Shown in pieces: positions 53,423 to 62,100 of a stretch of DNA of 64,000 nt. The position numbers were made by a program, and so were the translations under genes. Within the stretch, counting starts at the first letter, position 1; each line of letters starts with the position of its first letter. The notes under the pieces are model-generated. The model was not told the DNA's origin. It made no database searches and was given only the letters and a program-made list of their open reading frames with translations. The stretch comes from Allobogoriella deserti. GTDB taxonomy: Bacteria > Actinomycetota > Actinomycetes > Actinomycetales > Actinomycetaceae. Location: positions 78,190 to 142,189 of the forward strand of contig NZ_JBHUEE010000011.1 in assembly GCF_042680605.1 (NCBI RefSeq), read 5' to 3'.

Positions 53423-54435
53423 CCGATGCCGCCCAGCTGATCGGGGTGACCAAACGGTTCGGCGAGACGGCCGCCGTCGACAGCGTGGACATCGCCATTC
53501 CTGAGGGCCGGATCACCACGCTGCTCGGGCCGAGCGGCTGCGGGAAGACGACCACGCTGCGGATGATCGCCGGCTACCTCACCCCCACCGCCGGAACCAT
53601 CCGGATCGGCGGCGCGGACGCCACCCGCACCCCGCCGGACAAGCGCGAGCTCGGCATGGTCTTCCAGTCCTACGCGCTGTTCCCGCACATGAGCGTGGCG
53701 GACAACGTCGGCTACGGGCTCAAGCTGCGCAAGGTGGCCAAGGCCGAGCGGCGCGAGCGGGTCGCCGAGACGCTGGATCTGGTGGGGCTCGGCCACCTCG
53801 CCGACGCCAAGCCCGGGCGCCTGTCCGGCGGTCAGCAGCAGCGGGTGGCATTGGCTCGGGCCATCGCGATCCGGCCGCGGCTGATGCTGCTGGATGAGCC
53901 GATGTCCAACCTGGACGCCCGGTTGCGCCTGCAGATGCGGGCCGAGCTGCGCCGCATCCAGTCCGAGACGGGCCTGACGATCGTGCTCGTCACGCACGAC
54001 CAGGACGAGGCGCTCGAGCTGTCCGACCAGATGGTCCTCATGCAGGACGGCCGCGTGCAGCAGCAGGGCTCGCCGCGCGAGGTGTTCCCGGCGCCGGCCA
54101 ACCGGTTCGTCGCCGAGTTCCTCGGGTACGAGAACTTCCTGACCGCCGCCGACGGCACGGCATTGGCCGTGCGGCCCGAGCACGTCCAGCTCACCCCGGC
54201 CGCCGACGACGCCGCCACTGATCCGGCCGGTGGGCTCACCCTGGCGGGCCGGGTGGCCGACGTCGCCTACCGCGGCGTGGACATGCTGGTCCGCCTGAAC
54301 GTGCGCGACCCGGCCGGTGACGAGGTGCGGATGCTCGCCGACGTGCGCGCCGGCGAGATCGAGCCCCCGGAAGTGGGCGAAACCGTCACCGTCGCCCTGC
54401 CCGAGAAGAACCTCGTCCGGCTCACCGACTCCTGA
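53419..54435 (+). CDS. ABC ATPase, PotA-like
   Basis: 338 residues. Walker A GPSGCGKTTT, Q-loop MVFQSYALFPHM, signature LSGGQQQR, Walker B LMLLDEPMSNLD, switch VTHDQDEA. A C-terminal TOBE domain (about 250-335) includes AVRPEHVQLTP, typical of the polyamine/iron/sugar ATPase group. Energises the importer made with 51807, 52625 and 54464. Confidence 0.95.
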   Translation: MTDAAQLIGVTKRFGETAAVDSVDIAIPEGRITTLLGPSGCGKTTTLRMIAGYLTPTAGTIRIGGADATRTPPDKRELGMVFQSYALFPHMSVADNVGYGLKLRKVAKAERRERVAETLDLVGLGHLADAKPGRLSGGQQQRVALARAIAIRPRLMLLDEPMSNLDARLRLQMRAELRRIQSETGLTIVLVTHDQDEALELSDQMVLMQDGRVQQQGSPREVFPAPANRFVAEFLGYENFLTAADGTALAVRPEHVQLTPAADDAATDPAGGLTLAGRVADVAYRGVDMLVRLNVRDPAGDEVRMLADVRAGEIEPPEVGETVTVALPEKNLVRLTDS

Positions 54436-54463
54436 CCTCCACGATCCGACAGCGGAAGGAACC

Positions 54464-55561
54464 ATGTCCCGATCAGCCCGCCCCACGAGCGGCCGTACGC
54501 ACCAACGGGTGCGCACTCTCGCCGTCGGCCTGTCCGCCACCTCGCTCGCCCTCGCCGGCTGCTCCTCCGGCGACGACGGCGGCAGCGGGGACGAGAACAC
54601 CATCGTGGTCTCCACGTTCCCCTTCGGCGTGGAGGAGTTCCAGCAGGCCGTGATCGACCCGTTCACCGAGGAGACCGGGATCTCCGTGGAGGTCGAGACG
54701 GGCTCCAACGCCGACCGCGTCTCGCAACTGCAGCTGACCAATGGCGACCCGGGCATCGACGTCATGCTGATCTCGGACTACTACGCCGCCATGGCGCAGG
54801 AGGACGAGCTGTTCCAGCAGGTCGACGCCGAGGCGGTGCCGGCGATGGGTGAGATCGCGGACTTCGCGGTTGAGGACGCCTACGCCGGCCCGGCGTACAG
54901 CTACCAGCTCAACGGGACGATGTACCGCACGGACGAGGTGGACGAAGGCCAGGCGGCGTCCTGGGAGCTGTGGGGCGACCCGGACTTTTCGGGCCGGCTG
55001 GCCTTGCCGGACATCTCGGTCACCGCCGGGCAGCTCATGGTCTCCGGCGTCGGGCAGGCCTACGGCGACGGCCCGTACGACGTCGATGCCGCCTTCGCGC
55101 AGCTTGGCGAGTGGGCGCCGGGGATCCTGCAGTTCTACAGCTCCACCACCGAGGTGACGAACCTGCTCACCCAGGGTGAGATCGTCGCGGCGGATGCGCT
55201 CAGCGGTTTCGCCACGGACCTGGTGGCCTCCGGTGAGCCGATCGCCTGGACGCCGCCGGAGGACGGGCGGTACATGGCGACCAACCGGGCGATGATCCCC
55301 GAGGGCGCCCCGAACCCGGACGGTGCCGAGCAGTTCGTCGACTACCTGCTCTCCGCCGAGGCGCAGAGTACGTCCGCCGAGATCGTCGGCGACCTGCCGG
55401 TCAACCCGGAGGCCGAGGTACCGCAGGAGATGACCGACGTGGTCGGGGACATCGCGCAGGACCCGGTGGCGGCCGGCTACGAGACGCTCGACCCGGCCGA
55501 GCTGGTGCCCACGCGGGACGAGTGGGTCGAGCGGTTCGCACGCGAGGTGTCGGGCGCCTGA
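54464..55561 (+). CDS. ABC solute-binding lipoprotein, PotD-like
   Basis: 365 residues. Signal with LALAGC lipobox at about residue 33; mature part with NTIVVSTFPFGVEEFQQAVIDPF and a GDPGIDVMLISDYY segment, as in PotD/Fbp-type binding proteins. AAGGA precedes the ATG. The next gene starts inside its stop codon, so its ligand is probably the substrate, or related to the substrate, of the deaminase-family enzyme. Confidence 0.9.
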   Translation: MSRSARPTSGRTHQRVRTLAVGLSATSLALAGCSSGDDGGSGDENTIVVSTFPFGVEEFQQAVIDPFTEETGISVEVETGSNADRVSQLQLTNGDPGIDVMLISDYYAAMAQEDELFQQVDAEAVPAMGEIADFAVEDAYAGPAYSYQLNGTMYRTDEVDEGQAASWELWGDPDFSGRLALPDISVTAGQLMVSGVGQAYGDGPYDVDAAFAQLGEWAPGILQFYSSTTEVTNLLTQGEIVAADALSGFATDLVASGEPIAWTPPEDGRYMATNRAMIPEGAPNPDGAEQFVDYLLSAEAQSTSAEIVGDLPVNPEAEVPQEMTDVVGDIAQDPVAAGYETLDPAELVPTRDEWVERFAREVSGA

Positions 55562-56649
55562 TGAGCACGGTTCACGACCTCATCGACCGACTGCCGACGG
55601 TGGACCTGCACTGCCACCTCATCGGCACCACCCGGGCGAAGACGTTCGCCGAGCTGGCGCGCCGGGCGAAGCTGGATCTGCCGGACACTCCGGAGACCAT
55701 CTACGCCTCGGTGAACTCGCTGCCGCCGGACCCGGCGCTGTACACCGACACGGTGATCCCGGTGCCGCAGGGCCGCCGTGCCGACGAGCCGGAGGTCTCC
55801 TACTCGCTGTTCCAGGTCTCCGGCTGGGTCAACGCAGCCCTGCGGGACGCGGAGGACTACGCGCGCCTGGCGTACGAGGCATTCGAGGCGGCCCAGCGCC
55901 AGTCCAACACCGCGCACCTCGAGGTGTCGTTCGACTCGGTGCCCGAGCATCTGCGGTTCGGGTACCGCGAGCAGGTCGAGGCGCTGGTGGCCGGGGTCCG
56001 GGCAGCCGAGCGGGACTTCGGCATGACCGGGCGGCTGATCGCGGCGATCGACCGATCCGGAACCGGGGAGCAGGCTCTGGCGCGGGTGCGCAAGGTGGTC
56101 GAGCACCCGCACGAGTACGTGGCCGGCATCGGCCTGGACAACCTGGAGACCAAGGGCCCGCCGGAGCGGTTCGCCGACGCGTTCCGTCTGGCCGGTGAAG
56201 CCGGACTGCGCCGGACGGCGCATTCCTCCGAGCATGCGCCGGTGGCCGCAAACACCATCACCTGCCTGGACGTGCTCGGCTGCGACCGTATCGACCACGG
56301 CTACTTCGTGCTCGAGGACCAGGCGGTGGTCGACCGGCTGCGCGAGGAGCAGGTGACCTTCACCGTCGCCTCGACCACGTCCCGCCGCTCCTGGCGACCG
56401 TGGCGGCGCGCCTCGATCAAGGCGATGCTGCAGGCCGGACTGAACGTGGTGCCCGCCTCGGACGACCCCGGCATGTTCCCGACCACGCTGCGGGGCGAGT
56501 ACCGCATCCTCGCCGACGAGCTGGGCGTGGACGCTGATCGCATCGGGCGGATGGCGCTGGCTGCGGTGGAGGCATGCTGGTTGCCGGAGGATCAGAAGGC
56601 TAAGTTGCGGAGGCGGGTGGAGAAGGTAACGGCGGGAGAGACGGCCTAG
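55561..56649 (+). CDS. Adenosine deaminase-family protein, variant motifs
   Basis: 362 residues. VDLHCHLIG at 15-22 supplies the first zinc histidines; IGLDNLE resembles the strand before the third; HSSEHAP near 221 replaces the usual H-A-G-E; CDRIDHGYF holds the His; SDDPGMF near 300 the catalytic Asp pair. The usual C-P-x-S-N segment reads STTSRRS. The fold is that of adenosine/adenine deaminases, but these changes suggest a different aminopurine or amidine substrate. TGATG overlap ties it to the PotD-like gene. Confidence 0.85.
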   Translation: MSTVHDLIDRLPTVDLHCHLIGTTRAKTFAELARRAKLDLPDTPETIYASVNSLPPDPALYTDTVIPVPQGRRADEPEVSYSLFQVSGWVNAALRDAEDYARLAYEAFEAAQRQSNTAHLEVSFDSVPEHLRFGYREQVEALVAGVRAAERDFGMTGRLIAAIDRSGTGEQALARVRKVVEHPHEYVAGIGLDNLETKGPPERFADAFRLAGEAGLRRTAHSSEHAPVAANTITCLDVLGCDRIDHGYFVLEDQAVVDRLREEQVTFTVASTTSRRSWRPWRRASIKAMLQAGLNVVPASDDPGMFPTTLRGEYRILADELGVDADRIGRMALAAVEACWLPEDQKAKLRRRVEKVTAGETA

Positions 56650-56677
56650 CACTGCGGAAGTTGTCGCCACCGTTGGG

Positions 56678-56931
56678 CTGTTGCTGCGCCGGCGCCTGAC
56701 ACCACGGGAAGGCGGCCTCGGTGGCGGTCCTGTTCTGCATCGACTCGCAGGGGACGGCCCGCGCCCGTCGGAGAGGATTGTCGGAGGTCGAGCTACGCGC
56801 CGCACCATTGCCTCGCCCGAGGCTTACCAAGGTCTCCAGTCACCTGGAGGCCCTCGGAGTCGGACACCCGACGGCCGGCTCCGGCTGACCACCAGCCTCG
56901 AGACGCCGGCAGGCAGCGCGCCAGAGCTGAG
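56678..56931 (+). pseudogene. Frameshifted relic of a VOC-family gene
   Basis: LLRRRLTPREGGLGGGPVL matches VLRWRLTPPEGGLGGAVPF in the VOC protein encoded at 47399. After a shift to another frame at about 56775, GLSEVELR matches GLPEVGLHG; back in the first frame RLRLTTSLETPAGS matches VLRLSAELDTAGG. At least two frameshifts and the loss of the 5' half show a dead copy. Confidence 0.65.
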
Positions 56932-56987
56932 TCGACGGAGCGGAGAATCTGCGTGAGCTTATAGCGCCCTGCCCACGCCGGCGCCAG

Positions 56988-57107
56988 GAGTTCACCATCG
57001 TCCGCGGCGCCCCGGTGCGCTCTGCCCTGGCGATCGACGTCGCCCGGCAGGGCGTCGCCGGCACCCTCGTCGAGGGACACGCGGCCCGCACCCGTGCCGA
57101 AGGGTAA
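56988..57107 (+). pseudogene. Possible C-terminal relic of a sugar-binding regulator
   Basis: A 39-residue tail ends at TAA 57105: GAPVRSALAIDVARQGVAGT, then LVEGHAARTRAEG. It resembles the closing segment of SorC/DeoR-type sugar-binding domains (kinase-like P-x-x-A-I-x-A-A-L, L-V-T-D-E-x-T-A-R). Nothing recognisable precedes it. The likeness is by eye only. Confidence 0.35.
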
Positions 57108-57215
57108 GAATGGACCGCTCAGACGGTCATCGAAGACGACGGCGGCGCCAACGTGGCCGTGCGGGCCGGCTCGGGTGAACCGTGCGAACTCCCGGCGCTC
57201 TATATGTGGTCGCCT

Positions 57216-57232
57216 GCGGCGGCAGCCGCCGC
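57216..57232. terminator. GC hairpin after the DUF4041 gene
   Basis: GCGGCGG, CAG, CCGCCGC: perfect seven-base stem, 56 bases beyond the stop of the minus-strand gene at 57288. There is no T-run. It may end or stabilise that transcript. Confidence 0.35.
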
Positions 57233-57287
57233 TTGTGCGGCACGCGAGCGATGGAAGTGACCGAGTCACATCCTGTGCCGCTTACGC

Positions 57288-58634
57288 TTATGCGGTAGCG
57301 CGCATCGACTCGCTCTGCCGAAACTCGACCGCCTCAGGCAGCTCAGTGAACTGGAGCACCTCTCCGGCCAGGTCCCGCAGTTGCTCGAGCACCTCGCCGG
57401 GCGTCGCATAGAAGTACTCGCGCCGCAGATTGATGAGGTTGACCCTCTTATCTGCCATGCGCCGGTGCAGCTCTGACTCGATGCCCACGGCGTCATCGGC
57501 GAAGAACAACGCGTGGACGTCGAACCGGAAGGGGACGGAAGCGTCCCCCAGCTCACGGACGCGGTCCATCGGGTCGAGCCGACGTGTCATGCCAACCTTC
57601 ACCATCCGCTCACCGAACGCGCCGACGTTGGAAATGACGTACACATATCCGGCTCGCTGGTTCGCCGCGCGGTAGTCCACATCGTCGATTGCCCGTTCGA
57701 CGTCGGCCAGCTGCTCCCGCATCCGAGACACGGCTTCCTCATCGCCCTTCTGCTCGAGCGCAGCGAGAGCGTTGAGCATGTGCTGCTGCTCCTTCTCGAG
57801 CTTGGCCCGCTCGCGTTCCATCTCCTGCTCCGCCTTGCGCTGTTCGCGAAGGGCCTCTCGAGCGGCACGACTCTCTTCCTTCTCCTCCTCGACCTTGGCG
57901 AGATAGTCAGCGGTGAGGCGAAGCTCGTCCACACGGAGCCGCTCGTAGGCATCGTCGATCTCGATCGCCATGACGCGCCCGTTCCGCTCGATCTGCTCCG
58001 CGGTCTTCCGCAGCTTCTCGATGCTGGCCTCCAGCCGGTGCGGTTTCAGCGATCTGAGAAGCGCGTCAGCTTCGGCGTTGTACGCGCGCAGCATGAGCTT
58101 TGCAGTCTGGCGGACCATTTGCCGGCCCTTCGCGGCAGACCCTTCGACGGTCCAGTTTGTACTCGCATGGATGGCCCCGCCGTCCGTCTGCGCCATCTCC
58201 TTGATTCGGGACCGAATAATCCCGAGTCGCTCCTTGTAGGCCGCCGCGTTCTCGAGCGGATGACTGTAGACGTACGCGCCGACCTCTTGCAGGAGCGCTT
58301 CTTCCTCGAGCTCGACGACCTCGGCTTTCAGCAGCCGGATCCTGGCGATGAGGTCGTCGTGCTCCGCTTGCAGCTTCTGAACCGCTCTCGCAGCGCGTTC
58401 CTCGCTTCGCCGAGACTCCGCCTCGACCTTTGCTGTCTGCGCTCGGAGCTCTGCCGCCTGGAGCTCAAAACGTCGCGCAGCTTCGGCACGCTCCGCCTCG
58501 ATCTGGGCGGCTCCGAGCGCACCGACGCGATGGAGCTCGGCACGGAGGTTCTCGTTCTCCGCGGCGAGCTGGGCGGCCACCTTCCTTGCGCCGAAGAGCG
58601 GGATCTTGACCTGTGACTCGTGGCTATGCGACAC
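57288..58634 (-). CDS. DUF4041 coiled-coil protein with GIY-YIG (T5orf172) nuclease domain
   Basis: 448 residues. A first coiled coil covers about 20-110. The DUF4041 core follows at about 110-215 (ALLQEVGAYVYSHPLENAAAY, NWTVEGSAAKGRQMV, KLMLRAYNAEAD). A highly charged second coil spans 220-315. The C-terminus is a T5orf172/MUG113-type GIY-YIG domain: YVYVIS at 330, KVGMTRR at 346, ESELHRRM at 386. GTG 58634 has GGAGG four bases upstream; the frame could extend to 58709 without a site. Such proteins occur in phages and mobile islands; function is unknown. It is divergent from the Type ISP enzyme. Confidence 0.88.
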   Translation of the reverse strand: MSHSHESQVKIPLFGARKVAAQLAAENENLRAELHRVGALGAAQIEAERAEAARRFELQAAELRAQTAKVEAESRRSEERAARAVQKLQAEHDDLIARIRLLKAEVVELEEEALLQEVGAYVYSHPLENAAAYKERLGIIRSRIKEMAQTDGGAIHASTNWTVEGSAAKGRQMVRQTAKLMLRAYNAEADALLRSLKPHRLEASIEKLRKTAEQIERNGRVMAIEIDDAYERLRVDELRLTADYLAKVEEEKEESRAAREALREQRKAEQEMERERAKLEKEQQHMLNALAALEQKGDEEAVSRMREQLADVERAIDDVDYRAANQRAGYVYVISNVGAFGERMVKVGMTRRLDPMDRVRELGDASVPFRFDVHALFFADDAVGIESELHRRMADKRVNLINLRREYFYATPGEVLEQLRDLAGEVLQFTELPEAVEFRQSESMRATA

Positions 58635-59104
58635 AACGCCTCCGTAGCCGTTCGGTGACCGTGACGGATGTGCCGCGGCGGCGCCAGACGCTACATGATC
58701 CCGCAGCACGGCGTGTGGCTTTGGCGCGGAAACGCCTCCTTGAGTTGTGCGTCGGCTCTGGCCAACCCGAGCCGCCCGCGCACCGCGGCCTCCTTCTCGC
58801 GGGCGGGTTGTGGATCGTCGTCAGGACGTCGATGAGGCCGCCAGTACGGCGATGAGGCCGCCAGTACGGCGAATGTCGTCGTCGACAACCGCGGGATTGG
58901 TGAAGCCGAGCTTATGAGCTCTCGAATCCGGACCGGGGCCACATCTGCCCCTCTGGCATGGTCAGAGCCGCTTTGGCCACACGGAGCCATCCCCACTAGC
59001 CCGTGGCACATCGCCTCGGCGGCGGCACCACGACGCCTTGACGATAGGGAGCCTAAGAGTCGACCCGCAAAGCCGCCAAAGGTCGGCGGCGCGTAAGGCA
59101 CCAT
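58635..59104. other. 470-base divergent intergenic region
   Basis: Separates the DUF4041 gene and the Type ISP gene and must hold both promoters. It contains the 20-bp tandem duplication at 58831. An overlapping minus-strand open frame (58691-59314) runs into the Type ISP coding sequence and has no recognisable motif. Nothing else was recognised. Confidence 0.6.
58831..58870. repeat. 20-bp perfect tandem duplication
   Basis: The 20-base unit at 58831-58850 (beginning GATGAGGCCG and ending AGTACGGC) is repeated without change at 58851-58870. It lies in the noncoding gap between two divergent defence-like genes, the pattern left by recent slippage or by an insertion/excision event. Confidence 0.9.
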
Positions 59105-62100
59105 GTGCCGGTGAGCACCGTTGAGGACCTGCTGGACAAGCTGTACTTCTCCGCGAAGTCGGAGGCTGACAAGGGCGCCAAGTTCGAGCGACTGACGAAG
59201 GCGTTCCTCCGGGCGGATGTCTCGTGGGCCGAGATGTTCACCGACGTGTGGTTGTGGGGTGAGTGGCCGGGGAACGGCGGGCGTCGGGACACCGGTATCG
59301 ATCTGGTGGCGCAAGAGCGCGAGACAGGCGATCTAGTGGCGATCCAGTGCAAGTTCTATGACCCGTCGACTCGCCTGACGAAGCAGCACATCGATTCGTT
59401 CCTCAGTGAGTCCGGTAAGGATCCGTTCGCCCGTCGGATCGTGGTCTCGACGGCGTTGGAGTGGGGGCCGAACGCCGAAGCGGCGATCCGCGAGCAGTCG
59501 AAGCCGGTCTCGCGCATCGGTCTGGAGCACTTCGTCGAGTCCTCCATCGACTGGGACCAGTTCTCCTTCGAGACACCCGAGCTGCTCGAACAGAAGGAGC
59601 GCAAGCAGCTTCGTCCACATCAGGTCGAGGCCCTCAACGCCGTGCGCGACGGCTTCACTAAGTCCGACCGCGGCAAGCTGGTCATGGCATGCGGGACGGG
59701 CAAGACATTCACGGCGCTCAAGATCGCCGAGGAACTCGTCCCACTTGGCGGGCGAGTACTGTTCTTGGTCCCCTCGATCGCCCTGCTGTCGCAGTCCTTA
59801 ACAGAGTGGTCGACGGAGGCCGCCGAATCGCTGCGGACGTTCGCGGTCTGTTCGGATGGCAAGGTCGGTCGCGGCGGGGTGCGGCCGGGTGAGGACGTGT
59901 CGGTGGTGGATCTGCCCATCCCGGCCACGACGGACCCGACGCGGCTGGCGGTCGCGGCGCAGGATGAGGCGCGCAGTCAGGGCCGGGTCACGGTGGTGTT
60001 CTCGACGTACCAGTCGATCGGCGTGATCCACCAGGCTCAGGAACAGGGGCTGGGTGAGTTCGATCTGGTGATCTGTGACGAGGCGCATCGCACGACGGGC
60101 GCCACGCTTGTCGGGGCTGAGGAGTCCGCGTTTGTGCGGGTCCACGATGACGCCTACCTGCGGGCGGCCAAGCGGCTGTACATGACGGCGACCCCGCGGA
60201 TCTACGGCGAAAGCGCGAAGTCGCGGGCTGCCGATGATCAGGTGGTGCTGGCCTCGATGGACGACGAGTCCCTGTTCGGTCCGCAGTTCCACCGTCTCGG
60301 GTTCGGCGAAGCTGTCGAGCTAGACCTGCTGACCGACTACCGGGTGCTCGTGCTGGCCGTGGACGAGGGGGCTGTCTCCCGCACGTTCCAGGGCGACTTC
60401 TCCGACCACGGCGAGCTCAATCTCGATGACGCCGCCCGCATCGTCGGCTGCTGGAACGGCCTGGCCAAGCGGGGCAACACCGACCAGGAGTTCGTTGGGG
60501 ACCCCGAGCCGATGAAACGCGCCGTCGCGTTCGCCCGCGACATCAAGTCCTCCAAGGCGTTCGCCGAGGTATTCGCCTCCGTGACCGGCGAGTACGCGCA
60601 CCTGTCCGGGGTCGGCGGGGACGACGCCGCCGCGCTGTCCGCCCAGGTCCAACACGTGGACGGCTCGATGAACATGCTGCAGCGCGGTGAGCGCCTGGAC
60701 TGGCTCAGGTCGCAACCAGAGGAGGGCGAGTGCCGGATCCTGTCCAACGCCCGTTGCTTGGCCGAGGGCGTTGACGTCCCCGCGCTGGATGCGGTGATGT
60801 TTCTCAACCCGCGCAAGTCCGAGGTCGACGTCGTCCAGTCCGTCGGGCGGGTGATGCGCCGGGCACCGGGGAAGAAGTACGGCTACATCATCCTGCCGAT
60901 CGGCATCCCGGCAGGGACGACACCCGAGGCGGCCCTCGCAGACAACGAGCGCTACCGCGTGGTCTGGGAGGTGCTGCGGGCCCTACGTGCCCACGACGAG
61001 CGGTTCGAGTCGATGATCAACAAGATCGACCTGAACACCGGCCGCGACGAACGCATCCAGGTCATCGGCGTCGGCGGCCCCGGGGCCAACGACGGCGCGG
61101 ACGACGGGGGCCACGCAGTGCAGGGCACGCTGGACCTGTCCTCGCTCGGGGAGTACCAGGACGCCCTCTACGCGAAGATCGTGCGCAAGGTCGGCTCGCG
61201 GACCTATTGGGAGGACTGGGCCAGGGACGTCGCCGCGATCGCGGAACGGCACCGCACGCGCCTGCTGAGCATCATCGCCTCCGGGCACGCCGCCGAAGAG
61301 TTCGTCGCCTTCCACACGGCACTGCGGCACAACCTCAACGACGGCATCTCGCGCGAGGACGCCGTCCAGATGCTCAGCCAGCACATGATCACCAAGCCCG
61401 TCTTCGACGCACTCTTCGAAGGCTACGACTTCGCCGCGCACAACCCGGTCTCCCGCGTCATGCAGGACATGCTGCGGACACTGGAGGGCGCGAACCTGGA
61501 GACCGAAACCGAGAACCTGGAATCGTTCTACGAGTCCGTGCGTGCCCGCGCGGCCGGGATCGACAACGCCGAGGGCAAGCAGCGGATCATCGCCGACCTG
61601 TACGAGCGGTTCTTCAAACTCGCCTTCCCCAAGGCCGCCGACGCGCTCGGCATCGTCTACACCCCGGTCGAGATCGTCGACTTCATCCTTCGCTCCGTCG
61701 ACCACCTCTCCCGCAGCCACTTCGGCAAAGGGCTGACCGACGAAGGCGTCCACATCCTCGACCCGTTCGCCGGCACCGGCACCTTCCTGACCCGGCTCAT
61801 CGGCTCCGGCCTAATCACCCCGCACGACCTCGCCCGCAAGTACGCCACCGAGCTGCACGCGAACGAGATCATGCTCCTCGCGTACTACATCGCGGCCGTC
61901 AACATCGAGACCACCTACCATCAGGCGAAGGTCGAGCAGGCCGGTCTGAGCGCCGACGACGGCACGCTTGTCCCGTACGAACCGTTCGACGGCGTCATCC
62001 TCACCGACACCTTCCAGATGACCGAGGACGACGACCTCGACGATCAGGCCGTCTTCACCACCAACAGCTCGCGCGTGGAGGCCCAGCGCAAGCTCGATAT

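Larger units (their letters stand above)
56650..57287. other. 638-base degraded intergenic region
   Basis: Between the deaminase stop and the DUF4041 gene stop. It contains two coding relics, listed separately, and a GC-rich hairpin near its right end. No intact gene was recognised; open frames on either strand look like shadows. It marks the border between the catabolic cluster and the defence-like genes. Confidence 0.7.

Noticed and set aside
56793..57269. 158-codon minus-strand frame in the degraded region
   Set aside because: Antisense to the VOC relic and to the regulator tail; arginine-rich low-complexity translation.
58691..59314. 207-codon minus-strand frame across the Type ISP start
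   Set aside because: Contains the tandem duplication and no recognisable motif, and overlaps the N-terminal nuclease domain of a clear gene.
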